DNA of 36,087 bases from Chara braunii (taxonomy: Eukaryota; Streptophyta; Charophyceae; Charales; Characeae): positions 1,717,088 to 1,753,174 of the forward strand of contig BFEA01000302.1 of NCBI GenBank assembly GCA_003427395.1, written 5' to 3'. The position numbers were made by a program, and so were the translations under genes. This document shows positions 8,824 through 19,319 of this stretch, in pieces. Below the pieces are notes generated by a model. It was not told where the DNA came from. It worked only from the letters and a program-made list of their open reading frames with translations, and searched no databases. How positions within the stretch are numbered: position 1 is the stretch's first letter; each line of letters opens with the position of its first letter.

Positions 8824-9082
8824 CTACAGCGCAGTCAGGGTTTGAGTTTGAAAATGCACTTGTTGAGGCAAAAGGCCTGAAAATGTCGAATGTATACAAG
8901 CTAGGTTTCGGGTCCGGTAGGGCCACGTGGGATCCTGGCGGTTCTCTCACCACCGCTGGGATGGAAGGCTTGTGCAGGGGCTATTCTCACACACACAAAA
9001 AAAAAAGGGCCAAGTGGGGTGTGTTATGTCCGGGGGAATGCCTGAAGTGCATTCTCAAACTGTTTTCGTTACTCCGCCATAG
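8824..9082. mobile_element. Small TIR element (MITE), relative of 5220-5400
   Basis: The left end CTACAGCGCAGTCAGGG and the right end (complement of CTATGGCGGAGTAACG) extend into matching inner boxes (GTTTGAAAATGCACTT against GTTTGAGAATGCACTT). This gives gapped terminal inverted repeats of nearly 50 bp over 259 bp. The inner box also occurs in 5220-5400. The interior is non-coding and has an A-run at 8998-9007. Confidence 0.65.
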
Positions 9083-9187
9083 GTGCCCCTTTTTATTTTT
9101 ATTTGCTCGAATCTATTTGCGGGGGAGCAACACGTGCTGGTAACCCGGCCCAGAGTGCCTTTCAAAAATTTCAAAGAAGAACTTAGA

Positions 9188-9313
9188 TACCGGGGCCATT
9201 ACCCGGCTTCGACTGCAGACTCCTGGAAAATAACCGAATATATTGAAGAATACCGGGGCCGTTACCCGGCTTCGACTGCAGACTCCTGGAAAATAACCAA
9301 ATATATTGAAGAA
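9188..9313. repeat. 63-bp tandem duplication
   Basis: Two units (9188-9250 and 9251-9313) differ at about two positions. The length is a multiple of three, and a short plus-strand frame reads the same 21 residues twice (YPASTADSWKIT core), but nothing else supports coding. Confidence 0.9.
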
Positions 9314-9319
9314 AACTAA

Positions 9320-10260
9320 GTACTATGGTCAAGACCACCCTCCTTACCCATCCCACAACCAAATCCGCCAGAGGAAGAAACCCTCTGTCACCACACTGTC
9401 ACTGTCTGGAGGAGCCACCCTCTTCTCATCGACCCCAGGGTAGGACTAACTCACCAGTTTGCAGAAACACAGCGGAAGCCAAATAGTCGAAGGCTGTCCA
9501 AAAAGCAAAAGAATGTAAGGATGTACCACCGATGCAGAACCAAAGCAGCGAACTCAAGTGTCAACGAAGCATACGCTTGCCGCCACCACAAATGCGGACA
9601 AAGCTCTTCTCCTCCTTGGGCACTTAATGTCCTCCTTGGGCACTTAATGTCCAGACTTCGATCGCACACCTACTCAACACTATATTATGACCGACGAAGC
9701 CACATGTTGGTGTCAGCAGCAGTAATCGAGGTACATGCCAGTGTTGACCATGCAGACGATCGCCATGACCAGTTCTTTGCATGTCACGTGGATCCAAGGC
9801 TGTCGCCAATTCAAGACAACCCGAAAACTGGGAGCATATGAAAAATATTGGAGAAAAGCGTGTTACATTCGGCCTTCCTGTTTTGGTCTCACCTGGCGCC
9901 AATACGACCGCTGCTATCAAGAGCCCAAACCATCACTGCAAGCAGTACCCCTCTGCAGTAAAACCTATAAGCTGAGGGGCATTCCAACCAGCTTAATTGG
10001 CCTGCTGTTTGCACGATTGCATGACTGTGAACAAAAGTTTGCGCGATGTGTGAGCTATGTAGAGGAATTGCTGAGACCAATTGTCTATGTGTGTGAGGAT
10101 GTGCACGAGTATGGCACAGAGCCTTACTGTTGTCATGAAAGTATGCATACAATGGGAGGCTGGGCAGAAAAAGAGTGGCCCCTCTCCTTTGTGAGATGAA
10201 GAGGACCGCTAGAGATGTATCCATTTCAAGTCATAAGCAATGTTATATCCAAAAAAAAAA
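9320..10260. other. Unassigned region, possibly unique DNA
   Basis: No transposon motif was recognised. A plus-strand frame of 154 codons (9735-10199) has several Cys/His residues late in it (EPYCCHESMHTMGGW), but I recognise no family and base composition gives no clear coding bias. A 20-bp exact tandem duplication lies at 9610-9629 and 9630-9649. The region ends at the target site of the full-length SINE-like retroposon. It is among the few stretches here that could be host sequence. Confidence 0.35.
9610..9649. repeat. 20-bp exact tandem duplication
   Basis: The unit TCCTCCTTGGGCACTTAATG occurs twice in a row with no mismatch. Confidence 0.95.
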
Positions 10261-10270
10261 AAAAGGACTA

Positions 10271-10288
10271 ACTCACTAATGCATCTTT
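10271..10288. repeat. Target-site duplication, left copy
   Basis: ACTCACTAATGCATCTTT is repeated exactly at 11476-11493. The preceding bases differ (CTA against TGG), so 18 bp is the limit on that side. The poly(T) side of the retroposon starts directly after it. Confidence 0.9.
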
Positions 10289-11094
10289 TTTTTTTTCTTT
10301 TTTTTCTATACAAAGTCCATGGTGTTGTAGAGGCCAGTCACTGTGTACACAGTGATCACCTGGAGCAGTAGGCCGTGGGTGTCCTGGAATATGAGACCAC
10401 CTCCCATCCCATCCTCACGTCAATACTCCTAGCGCACCCCCTATCCCACTATCCTACCTCAGTGTGACCAGCACTCAGGACCATTACCCTACCGATGGGC
10501 AGTTAACTTGGACCGAACAGCAGTGATAGGCACCAGGGCTGATAGGTTGCCCAGCCCTGGTGGAAGCAGAATCAGACGAGCCTTGTCAAACGGGAACTTC
10601 GGACGCCAGGCCCAGACAATCTACTACAGGCCCCAAGAGACTCTGGGCCCTAGGTTTCGGACAGGGTAGCACCCATTGAAGCAGTCTTACCGTCCTTCCC
10701 CTAGCTTACCCAAGGCCAGGGTCTAAGCCTTATATATAGCCACTAGACAGTTCTACCCGAATATCAGTAGGAACTCCGGTGGCCCATACCTGTCCCTACC
10801 GCAGATACTAGACCCCACCCAGTGACTAGACCCCCCCAGTCTGATAGTTGTGTAGTTCGAAATGTATGTGTATACCCGAAGGCTGTGTATGCTTCGTGTA
10901 TCCATGTATGAAGATGTACAGACAGCACTACGTGTGGAAACTTGTGTATGTAGCCCACAGGCCATGTATAATTCGCAAGCTATGTATATGCCCGAAGGCT
11001 GTGTGTGCTCTGTGAATCAATGCATCGAGATGTATAGGCAGCATCGTGTGTGTATATCGAAGAGAGAACGGGGTAAGCTGGACAAGGACCTCCC

Positions 11095-11170
11095 CAAGAT
11101 CCGAGCCAAGCTCGAACCCGTGACCTTGAAACATGTAATCGTATGACTCTACCATGTGAACGGCTAGTGG
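11095..11170 (-). promoter_or_regulatory. Second, internal tRNA-like module
   Basis: The minus strand has TAGCCGTTCACATGGTAGAG (A-box-like, about 11166-11147) followed about 48 nt later by GGGTTCGAGC (B box, 11119-11110). The B-box match is good and the A-box match weaker. Two such modules in one element suggest a dimeric SINE or a SINE inserted into, or fused with, another. Confidence 0.55.
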
Positions 11171-11392
11171 AAATGGCACGAATGTGTGATATGCCAGACT
11201 GGGGAGATCAACAGAACACCCAAGACCAACACCCCCAAGCAACCCATGTGAAACCCAGAACCAACATACAACACCATGAACAACCCTTGGGTGGTGTGCA
11301 GGCAGTGTCTGTAATAGTACCATGCGTCAGCCCAAAGGAGTGTGTCCAGCCGTGCGTCAATCTAACGCCCTGCCGGTGTCCATGCACAAGGT

Positions 11393-11475
11393 TGCAATTG
11401 AGTTTTGAACCCGCAACCTCGTACCACAATGCGCATTTCCAACTGGTGCTCTAACCACTGAGCCACATCAACTGG
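11393..11475 (-). promoter_or_regulatory. tRNA-like head with Pol III A and B boxes
   Basis: On the minus strand TGGCTCAGTGGTTAGAGC (A box, about 11465-11448) is followed some 55 nt later by GGGTTCAAAACTC (B box, about 11412-11400), matching the internal RNA polymerase III promoter of tRNA genes. The acceptor and T stems do not pair properly, so this is a tRNA-derived retroposon head and not a working tRNA gene. Confidence 0.75.
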
Positions 11476-11493
11476 ACTCACTAATGCATCTTT
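11476..11493. repeat. Target-site duplication, right copy
   Basis: Exact repeat of 10271-10288, directly next to the tRNA-like 5' end of the retroposon. Confidence 0.9.
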
Positions 11494-13300
11494 GCTCGCT
11501 TATACACATACAATTCCCTCCAAATGTGTGCCCCCACAGAACAGGGGTTCCCCTTACCCAACTGGGAGGGGAAGGGGGGTTGTTATCCCTTCTCATCTTG
11601 TTGTTCGAGCAGGGCCAATAGCCAAAGTATTGTCGGTTGTGTGTTGGACCGGTGCATCATCATAGCGCCACTTCAGAATAGGAGCCAGTGATTGGTCTGC
11701 CTGTAGGTCTAGGCCTGCCAAGGCCTTGCAGTCGTTCCAGGGAGAGGCTATGGCTCCCCAACAGTTGTTATAGTTCCATCGAAGACAACCGAGGTTTACT
11801 ATATTTACGGAGGAACGATAGGAGGACGGGTAGGGTCTGGTGGGATGGGTGTGTACCATAATAACCAGGTAGGTAGGGGGGGTAGACATATGGATAGAAA
11901 GCAGGGGTAAATAAGAGGATTGGGAGTTAAAAGGGAACAAAACCCTTAAACAAGTGAAAAACACTAAAAGCAAGGAAAACATAGTCGAACTTTGAAATAT
12001 GAAACGGAGGTAGATAAAAAGAAGAATGGAAGGACAGGTAGGAAAAAGGGGATATGGACGAATGAGAATGGAAACCAGGCGTAAATATAGGATAGAATAG
12101 CTAGAAGGCCTGTTAGTCCCTTGATAAAAAGTAGAGAGACTAGGCTGGAGAGACAAGAGTGACAGATTGCAAAACAGATTTTTTGGCAAAAATAGAGAGA
12201 CAAGCCAGAGAGATATGAGGAGTCTTATCCACATAAAATAGATGTTTTCCAAAAGCCCAGTGGGCGGAAACAAGCAATAGAGTACTAGAGAGCGCACTAG
12301 ATAAACTGGAAGACACTGAGATAGTGATAAGAGGCTCGTGAGACTGCTAGGGAACCACCCCCCCTGCACCTCGCCCGTCTTGGGATCCCCCTGCTGCATG
12401 ACTGGGTGCTGCTAGCAAGCCTCCCGATCGGCAGGGGAACCCCTGAGGAAGAGCCAGGGTTTGGAGAGGGATGTGGTCTGTAACAGTCCCCCCCTTGGCC
12501 AGGTGACTTGGGGTGCAAGGGCAAAGCTGTTACTCGAAATCCTTTTCTCCATCCCCCTCCCTCTCTCCTCCCCCCCTCCCATTTTTTCTCTGTCTCTCCA
12601 TTGTTGTGGATACATGCTTGCCGGTGATAAGCAACCGGACGGATGGCCCCCAGAATAGAAGGGGCTGCTTTTTCTTTTTTTTTTAAAAAGAAAAAAGAAA
12701 AAAACTACGCTATATTCTTCTCTCAAATCTTTCATCATCTTTCAAATACTTTCAATTCACCTTCACTACCTACCTACCACTACTCCTAAGGCTTATACAG
12801 GAGGCCCCTGTGAACATAGCTTTGTTGTCTCCCTCCAAGCATCAGAGGGGATGCATGCTGCCCCTCGCCCCAGCTATGGTCGTCCAGGATGGGGTCGCGC
12901 CGCCGGTGAGGGTCCAGCTAACGCAAAGACTGAGCTTTTTTCCAGTAGCCGCGCCTCCCTTTTCATCGTCCCCCACCCCCAACCAAACAACAGCAGTGTC
13001 TAAGGCCAACACTCTCCCACACACCACACACAACCCATTCACACTCACACTCACACTCACACCCGTGTTGGCCAAGAACCCTGCTAATACCGATCAGAGG
13101 TATCAAGCGGACTATCACCCCTGGTTGGCACTAAGTGCATCGCAGGCGGTTGTGGGGCTGGAACCCACGGTAGTTTATGTATTTCAGGCTGTGCAGTTGC
13201 ATTTTCGGTAGTTTATGTATTTCAGGCTGTGCAGTTGCATTTTCTTCTACCAGCACTTCAGGCTAGTGCTGATTCTCTGTTTTTTTTTTTTTGTGTGTGA
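11494..13300. other. Unassigned region with long leucine-rich open frame
   Basis: The longest open frame here is minus-strand 12399-11593 (268 codons). Its leucine/serine richness mirrors the purine-rich plus strand (11850-12260), and no domain is seen, so I do not call it a gene. Its last 70 residues look more mixed and could be a decayed element. Other features: an AT hairpin (12669-12705), a short CACACT array (13040-13062) and a 38-bp exact tandem duplication (13168-13205, 13206-13243). Confidence 0.35.
13168..13243. repeat. 38-bp exact tandem duplication
   Basis: Two identical 38-bp units beginning CGGTAGTTTATGTATTTCAG lie head to tail. Confidence 0.95.
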
Positions 13301-13537
13301 AGAAAACTAGCCTGTTAAACCACCAGTACCTCTGCCAGCTATCGGCCGCGGGCCTTCCCGTATACGCGCCGCAGCTCATGTGGGGTCGGCCACGGGAAGG
13401 CCCGGTCGTTGCTAGGACACCGGGCCCCGCTTCTTTCGAGACGACACACTGTACATTTTCTCAAAAACAAGAAAAAAAAAGAAGGAAAAACAAAAGGAAA
13501 AAAAAAAGAAAACAACGTGAACGCGCCGCAGCTTCCC

Positions 13538-13572
<35 letters not shown>

Positions 13573-14129
13573 NNNNNNNNNNNNNNNNNNNNNNNNNNNN
13601 NNNNNNNNNNNNNNNNNNNNNNNNNNNNNNNNNNNNNNNNNNNNNNNNNNNNNNNNNNNNNNNNNNNNNNNNNNNNNNNNNNNNNNNNNNNNNNNNNNNN
13701 NNNNNNNNNNNNNNNNNNNNNNNNNNNNNNNNNNNNNNNNNNNNNNNNNNNNNNNNNNNNNNNNNNNNNNNNNNNNNNNNNNNNNNNNNNNNNNNNNNNN
13801 NNNNNNNNNNNNNNNNNNNNNNNNNNNNNNNNNNNNNNNNNNNNNNNNNNNNNNNNNNNNNNNNNNNNNNNNNNNNNNNNNNNNNNNNNNNNNNNNNNNN
13901 NNNNNNNNNNNNNNNNNNNNNNNNNNNNNNNNNNNNNNNNNNNNNNNNNNNNNNNNNNNNNNNNNNNNNNNNNNNNNNNNNNNNNNNNNNNNNNNNNNNN
14001 NNNNNNNNNNNNNNNNNNNNNNNNNNNNNNNNNNNNNNNNNNNNNNNNNNNNNNNNNNNNNNNNNNNNNNNNNNNNNNNNNNNNNNNNNNNNNNNNNNNN
14101 NNNNNNNNNNNNNNNNNNNNNNNNNNNNN
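13573..14129. other. Assembly gap (557 N)
   Basis: Undetermined bases that follow (AG)n, so the gap probably reflects failure to assemble through microsatellite DNA. Confidence 1.
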
Positions 14130-14177
14130 CCTCCTCCAACGTCGCGGCTGGCCTCCTGGTACTTCCGACTATAGGAT

Positions 14178-14230
14178 GAGCAAAATCGAATGAATCTGGC
14201 CTGTTACGTCGGAATATACACTGTCACACT

Positions 14231-14310
<80 letters not shown>
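14178..14310. repeat. Shared 18-bp module followed by (TG)n(AG)n
   Basis: GCAAAATCGAATGAATCT is followed after a variable 15-16-bp spacer by AATATACA and then (TG)n and (AG)n. The same order of motifs occurs twice inside the unrelated-looking CCTATG transposon (near 25341 and 25492). Confidence 0.8.
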
Positions 14311-14317
<7 letters not shown>

Positions 14318-14354
14318 TGGCGAGTTCGGCGCGACCTTCAGTTCAGGTCGCCGC

Positions 14355-14386
<32 letters not shown>

Positions 14387-14389
14387 AAG

Positions 14390-14447
14390 AAACGAAACGG
14401 GAATGCATGTTCCCGCGAAAGCGGGAAGATGCATTCCCGTTTCGTTT
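14390..14447. repeat. Perfect long hairpin with GAAA loop
   Basis: The 19-bp arms 14390-14408 and 14429-14447 are perfect complements. After a single G/G mismatch a 7-bp stem (14410-14416 with 14421-14427) closes on GAAA, a GNRA-type tetraloop if transcribed. It lies inside a wider inverted arrangement of (TG)n(AG)n and (CT)n(CA)n at 14232-14386. Confidence 0.9.
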
Positions 14448-14739
14448 TTCGAAACGATAGCAAGAAGAGAACGGTCGTTTTTCCAATTTCTTTGTTTTTT
14501 TTTGTCTCTTTTTTCCCGTTTTCTTTGCTGTGTACATTTTGCACGTTCGGATCTTTTTTCTTATTTCTTTGTTTTTTTTTCGTTTTTTTTTCCCGTATTT
14601 TCCATTGTTCACGTTCTGCACGTTCGGGGTGCCTGCGCCCAGTAGTCCGAGCGTCGGCACGGATCGGCGTACCGGTCGGCCGAGGCTCGGACTCGATAGC
14701 TGGGCGAGGTACTGGTGGTTTAATCCTATTAGGATGGGT

Positions 14740-16389
14740 GTTACGAGCAGCCCACTGTAATAGGACCCTCTAGACCACTCAATCCATTGGTGGGGAGTTG
14801 CACCTGCTGGAAACCGGTCCAGCACTCCACAAGTACAGAAAGGATCAAGAATTACAGATACAAATGGTAAAAAGGAATGAATCAGTGCCTCTTCACCAAG
14901 TGCCCGTAACCAAATCCATCAAAACAGCTCTAAGCCCAGATTCATCCACACTCTAAAAACCCCTTGACTAAATTTAACTCTTTTTACCCTTTCACCCAAC
15001 TCAACTCACTCATATCCAAACCATGACCTAGGAACCACGCACATCGGAGGGGGTGGGAAAGGTTCCAGAAAATCTGAGAATGCTTGTAGCAGAATGGACG
15101 GGTCCACTGAGGCCCCATCCTTAAGACGCCGGTTCCTTTCCCATATGTCGGCCGCGGGCACTGCACGCCGGCCCGAAAATCAAGACTGGCCACCGATTCG
15201 TTTTATCAGCGGACGCCCTTCAGCTTCATGCCAGCGCGTTACCCGGCGCGCCTCTGAAAAAATAGTTGGGAGAGACACTAGTGGTTAAAACTTCAAACAG
15301 TACCTCCGTAGCACTTCATCGTCCTCCCCCTGAGGCCCATCCCACTCGACCTGTCCCAGTTTCCCTTCTCGGTCCCCCCCCAACCAGCAGCCGAAGAATT
15401 GATGAATATGATGTAGGATTTAGCACGGGAGAAAAAATGTATTTTTTCTTTGGTTTCCCATTTAGTGGTGATGTCTATCTGAATTGTTGTTTTATTATAT
15501 CAGTAAATTTGGGACCATCTAATCTTGCTCCCTCCATTTCATATGTGCAACGTCACCTCCAGATTGCCCATAGGACTGCCCTCCTGCCCATAACATAGAG
15601 GTCATGGGTAACTTCATCAAGAGGGTCAGGAACCCATGCTTTTAATAGCAAGGCTTTCCAGTCTCGCGGCCAAGAATGTAGTGTAGTCACTTGGCGCCAA
15701 ATTTGATCCCACCACCTTCAAAGCCATATGGTCCTAGGACACTGTAGGAATATATGTTCAATGGACTATGGGGCTGTCCTTGCTGGGAAGGCGGTCTTGC
15801 AAAACTTACACCAAGGAAGTGTTATACCTTGCTGTTCAAGTGTTGAGTGTTCTATCAAACAGTCATTCGTGGGGAAACATTTTTGCTCTATTTGCCATTG
15901 CAAGGCCGCCAACTTAGAGCCTTAATAGATTTGAAGTTTTGAACCATCTGATAGATCTTAAAGACTCTTGATTAATATTAAGTTGCTTCCTCTATCTCTC
16001 AGTCATCCAATCTCTTAGACTAATCCTCAGACGGAGCATCCTTTACGAAGATTTAACTGTCAAAGTGTGTAGGGCCCAGAAGTATTTTTTTCCCTTATCC
16101 CTCGAATTAGACCATGTCCTAAGCTAATTTAGAAATAGGTGTTTCCAACCTGAATGCTGACCATTTATCTTTGAGTTTTAAGACCGTAATTCTAAAGACC
16201 TGCTCGGCCCCAACCCTTCTGGTCCGTTCTCCCTCATTAGAAAAAAATGTGTTGTCATACAACAACTCTAACACCAAAGATTTCCCCATTCAGGTATGTA
16301 TCAAGGACAATGCATACCACGTTTGACAGATCCCTGATTCACACCCAATCACTCTTCATGAGTTGAGGTCCTTTCTTAAGGATACGTAC

Positions 16390-16390
<1 letters not shown>
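14740..16390 (-). pseudogene. LINE copy E, 5'-truncated ORF2 C-terminus and 3' tail
   Basis: On the minus strand the order is an FRITVLKLKDKWSAF segment (near 16170; compare FRVRVLKEKDQWRVY in C), a zinc region reading SIEHIFLQCP (near 15745) with IWLWRWWDQIW behind it, and the family 3' tail at 14786-14825 (CACCTGCTGGAAACC on the plus strand). Several stops and frameshifts break it. The endonuclease and RT core are missing (5' truncation, typical of LINE insertion). A 168-bp TTAA MITE interrupts it at 15121-15288. Confidence 0.75.
15121..15288. mobile_element. TTAA MITE (168 bp) inside LINE E
   Basis: The left end TTAAGACGCCGGTTCC leads to a GTCGGCCGCGGGC box that matches 13315-13353 at equivalent positions. 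The right end has ATAGTTGGG then ACTAGTGGTTAA, matching the right end of 18072-18273. The ends are more diverged than in the other three copies, so the call rests on both ends lining up and on TTAA at both sides. Confidence 0.65.
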
Positions 16391-16860
<470 letters not shown>

Positions 16861-17500
16861 AATCCTCACAATTATTTTTTTTAACACAACCTTTCCAGGT
16901 CAGTACTAATTTTCAAAACCGGCCGAGGACCGACGGAGCAGTCGGCATTTCTAGGATGCTATGCATGCTACAGAGGAGCTTTGGTGGTTGATATGATGTG
17001 GTGGCATGATGGTTGAAGAAACCCCTTGAGGACCATTTCCGGGAGGTGATCGAAACCGATCAGGGATCCGCTTCTTTTTAGGATTTGATTTTGAATTGCA
17101 TTGTCGATTTACTTTCTATCATTGCGCAAGGCGTGTTGTCGTAAGTACGAGTGTTGTGGATGTTCAACAAACTTATGCGTGTGTGTATCTCACATCCTTT
17201 CTCATTACCTGATCTACAATACTGTCTTTCCCCGAATATAATTAACGGTCATTATTTTTATCTCTGGACTGGAAGATTCTCCCAATGAGCATGCAAGTGA
17301 AGCTAGTAGTGAAGGTCTAATTGGGGCGTGCTCGTTCCTATTATCAACGATCCGCACGATCCAGGGGGGAAAAAAAAAGATCTAGGAGGACCTAGTACTA
17401 TATCCCTTGGATTCTTTTACCAGACTTTTGATCTTTCAATAAAAATAGAATCATTTGAACTATTCTTCATTTATACTCTCATCCTAGAAAGCATTGGGGC
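16861..17500. other. Unassigned stretch
   Basis: No element or gene recognised. The region is moderately AT-rich with a few T-runs. An 84-codon plus-strand frame at 17328-17582 runs into the SINE-like 3' end and is probably chance. Confidence 0.3.
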
Positions 17501-17521
17501 CATTATTTTTTTTCTTTTTTC

Positions 17522-17880
17522 TGTTTTTTTAACTTTTTTATATAGCCCAGGTTATTGTAGAGATTGGATTCTAGACGTATGACAGTAACCTTCGACAATC
17601 GACTATGTGGTTGTCCGGATAATCTCTAAAAGCCCTCCATTCCTACGAGACCCCCTCCCAACCTTCCACTCTTGTAATTTCTTCTCGACGCACCCCTACT
17701 CTCACGATCCTACCTTAGCGTTGCCACTCATGACTATCACCCTCCGTTTTTTTTTCTTGAGGGAGGTGACCTGACCAGACAGCGGTTGCAGGTACGAGGG
17801 CTAAGCAGAGCCTCGCTTACCGTACTTAAACCCTAATCGAAACATTGTTGGATGAACCTTGTCGGGTAAGTACTTTGGGC
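17522..17880 (-). mobile_element. SINE-like retroposon, 3' portion
   Basis: After T-rich DNA (17508-17540) comes GCCCAGGTTATTGTAGAG, then ACGTATGACAGTAACCTTCG and, further in, pyrimidine-rich text with a CTATCACCCTCCG box. These match the copy at 23345-23606 (opposite strand) and, more weakly, 2185-2290 and 10385-10490. A T-run (17748-17757) interrupts it. The tRNA-like head is not seen. Confidence 0.6.
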
Positions 17881-17939
17881 GCTACGTATAAACATTTTTT
17901 TACAAGTTCCATATGTGAACCTATTCCTAGTCCTACCAT

Positions 17940-18062
17940 TTTCTACACTACCATTGTTACTGTTGTTGTTGTTGTCAGATTCTTCGCTGTGTACATTGTG
18001 GTTGTTACTACTGTTGTTATTTTTAGGTTGTTTCGTTGTTATTGTGATCGTTGTTGGTTGTG
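17940..18062. repeat. Imperfect GTT/TTG trinucleotide-rich tract
   Basis: Degenerate GTT repeats produce valine/leucine-rich frames on the plus strand with no other support for coding. Confidence 0.6.
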
Positions 18063-18071
18063 ATCTATTTG

Positions 18072-18273
18072 TTAAACCACCAATACTTTACCCAACTATC
18101 GGTCGCAGGTGATTCCAGTTAGCGTGCCAGTAGTTGCGGGCCACCGAACCACAATAGCTGGAAGCAGCAACCAAAATAAAAATGAAACGGTACCCCGGCG
18201 GTTCGACAAAACTTGGCGCGCATGGGGTATTCCGGCTCGACATCAATAGTTGGGCCAAGTACTGGTCGTTTAA
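18072..18273. mobile_element. TTAA MITE (202 bp)
   Basis: The left end is TTAAACCACCAATACTT then CCCAACTATCGG. The right end, reverse-complemented, is TTAAACGACCAGTACTTGG then CCCAACTATTG. The inverted repeats match over about 30 bp. TTAA borders both sides and the interior is non-coding. The termini match 13315-14723. Confidence 0.85.
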
Positions 18274-18275
18274 TG

Positions 18276-18600
18276 TGGGAGACAGTTTATCTACCCTGTA
18301 CAGGCTGTACTATCTAAAGCTTTGAGTGATAAGTTTTCAAAGTGTTGAAAATGCGCTTGTACATGAAAAATGTGTTTACAATTGGTTAAAAAATCTCCAA
18401 TCTATTTATGACCTTGGCTTAAATGACTTTTTCGTTTTTTGCTTTTAAAAAACTAATTCTTTTCATCCCAACCAATTCAATTATGTGTCGAAATTGGACA
18501 GGACAACCTTTTAGGCATTTTTTTATTGTTATTGTAAAATTATGAGGAACCCTGTAGCAATCACACCCGAGTTCAAGCCTCAAACAAAGGAACATACGGG
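18276..18600. other. Unassigned stretch, possible decayed MITE
   Basis: TTGAAAATGCGCTTGTA at about 18343 resembles the inner inverted-repeat box of the CTA-type MITEs at 5220 and 8824, but I cannot find matching ends. The rest is AT-rich and unassigned. Confidence 0.3.
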
Positions 18601-19319
18601 AGCACCACCCACCACTAGTTTTTTTTTGTTTTTTTTTTGCACAACATCCATGACAAACAATTGCCCATCAGGTTGTAAAAGTGCCTGGTAAGTCGGAGCT
18701 TGCATTGCTTGATGACTCCAATGTATTCGTTGGGAGTTGCAACTGTTGGAAAGCGGGTCCAACGTCCCAACCACAAATTCTCGTATCCATAGTATCCAAT
18801 GTCATTAACGACTCACGGACCTTTCATCCATAAGGGTGCTAGATAATCAAATTACCACCTAGTCCCTAAGTCATGTACTGCTATTCCAATTTTCTAATGG
18901 GTCGTTTTAAAATCATAAATATGTGTGCAACAACACTATATTCTAAAAGATGGTTATAAATGCTTTGTTAATTCGCAGACGGGAAGAAAGTGAAAACACT
19001 CAAATGTAGGTATTACTTTGGGGTGACTGAGGCAACCAATAGGTCCAATACCCCTTTAGGGGGGTCTAGGGTCCATCAACCACAACTCTAGCACAATTCC
19101 TTTTACCATCAATTTTAACATCCGTACTTTGAGGCCCTAGGTTCTGAAGAAGGAGCTTCTGGCAAGCCTTATGTGCGTAACTCTTATTGTCAGTCCCCCA
19201 AAATAATGGACCAAGCATTTGTAAGGATCATGCTCATGATGCTTAGATCAGAATGACACTTTGTGCAGAAGGGTCTGTGCCAGTCATTGCGTAGCTTTCA
19301 AATTATGTTCATGATGACC

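Larger units (their letters stand above)
10289..11475 (-). mobile_element. Complete tRNA-derived retroposon (long, possibly dimeric SINE)
   Basis: The element reads on the minus strand. Its 5' end at 11475 is a tRNA-like module and its 3' end at 10289-10307 is poly(A) (poly(T) on the plus strand). An exact 18-bp target-site duplication brackets it, so both ends are defined and the copy looks untruncated. A second tRNA-like module lies about 305 bp inside. At 1187 bp it is long for a SINE, and no reverse-transcriptase frame is present, so it must have been mobilised in trans. The central part has TGTATAYRC-type repeats (10860-11050). Its 3' third matches the copies at 2100, 17540 and 23345. 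Confidence 0.8.
13315..14723. mobile_element. TTAA-flanked TIR transposon with microsatellites and assembly gap
   Basis: The left end is TTAAACCACCAGTACCTC at 13315 followed by GCCAGCTATCG. The right end is the complement, TTAA at 14720-14723, with the same CAGCTATCG box. The repeats match over about 30 bp with small gaps. The interior has a 13-bp perfect inverted repeat (13349-13361 with 13392-13404), (AG)n, a 557-base gap, (TG)n(AG)n facing (CT)n(CA)n, and a striking hairpin at 14390-14447. No transposase is visible, although the gap could hide sequence. Confidence 0.85.

Noticed and set aside
11393-11475. Functional tRNA gene
   Set aside because: A and B boxes are good, but acceptor and T-stem pairing fail. 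It is bounded by a retroposon target duplication, so it is a tRNA-derived head.
11593-12399. 268-codon minus-strand open frame
   Set aside because: It is leucine/serine/proline-rich, in step with the purine-rich opposite strand. It shows no domain, signal or motif and no homologous fragment in the window, so it is probably a composition artefact.
12470-13300. LTR of an LTR retrotransposon starting TGTAACAG
   Set aside because: No second LTR copy, primer-binding site or polypurine tract could be found in the window.
13339-14179. Long frames across the first gap
   Set aside because: Most residues are unknown because of the N run, and the rest is (AG)n.
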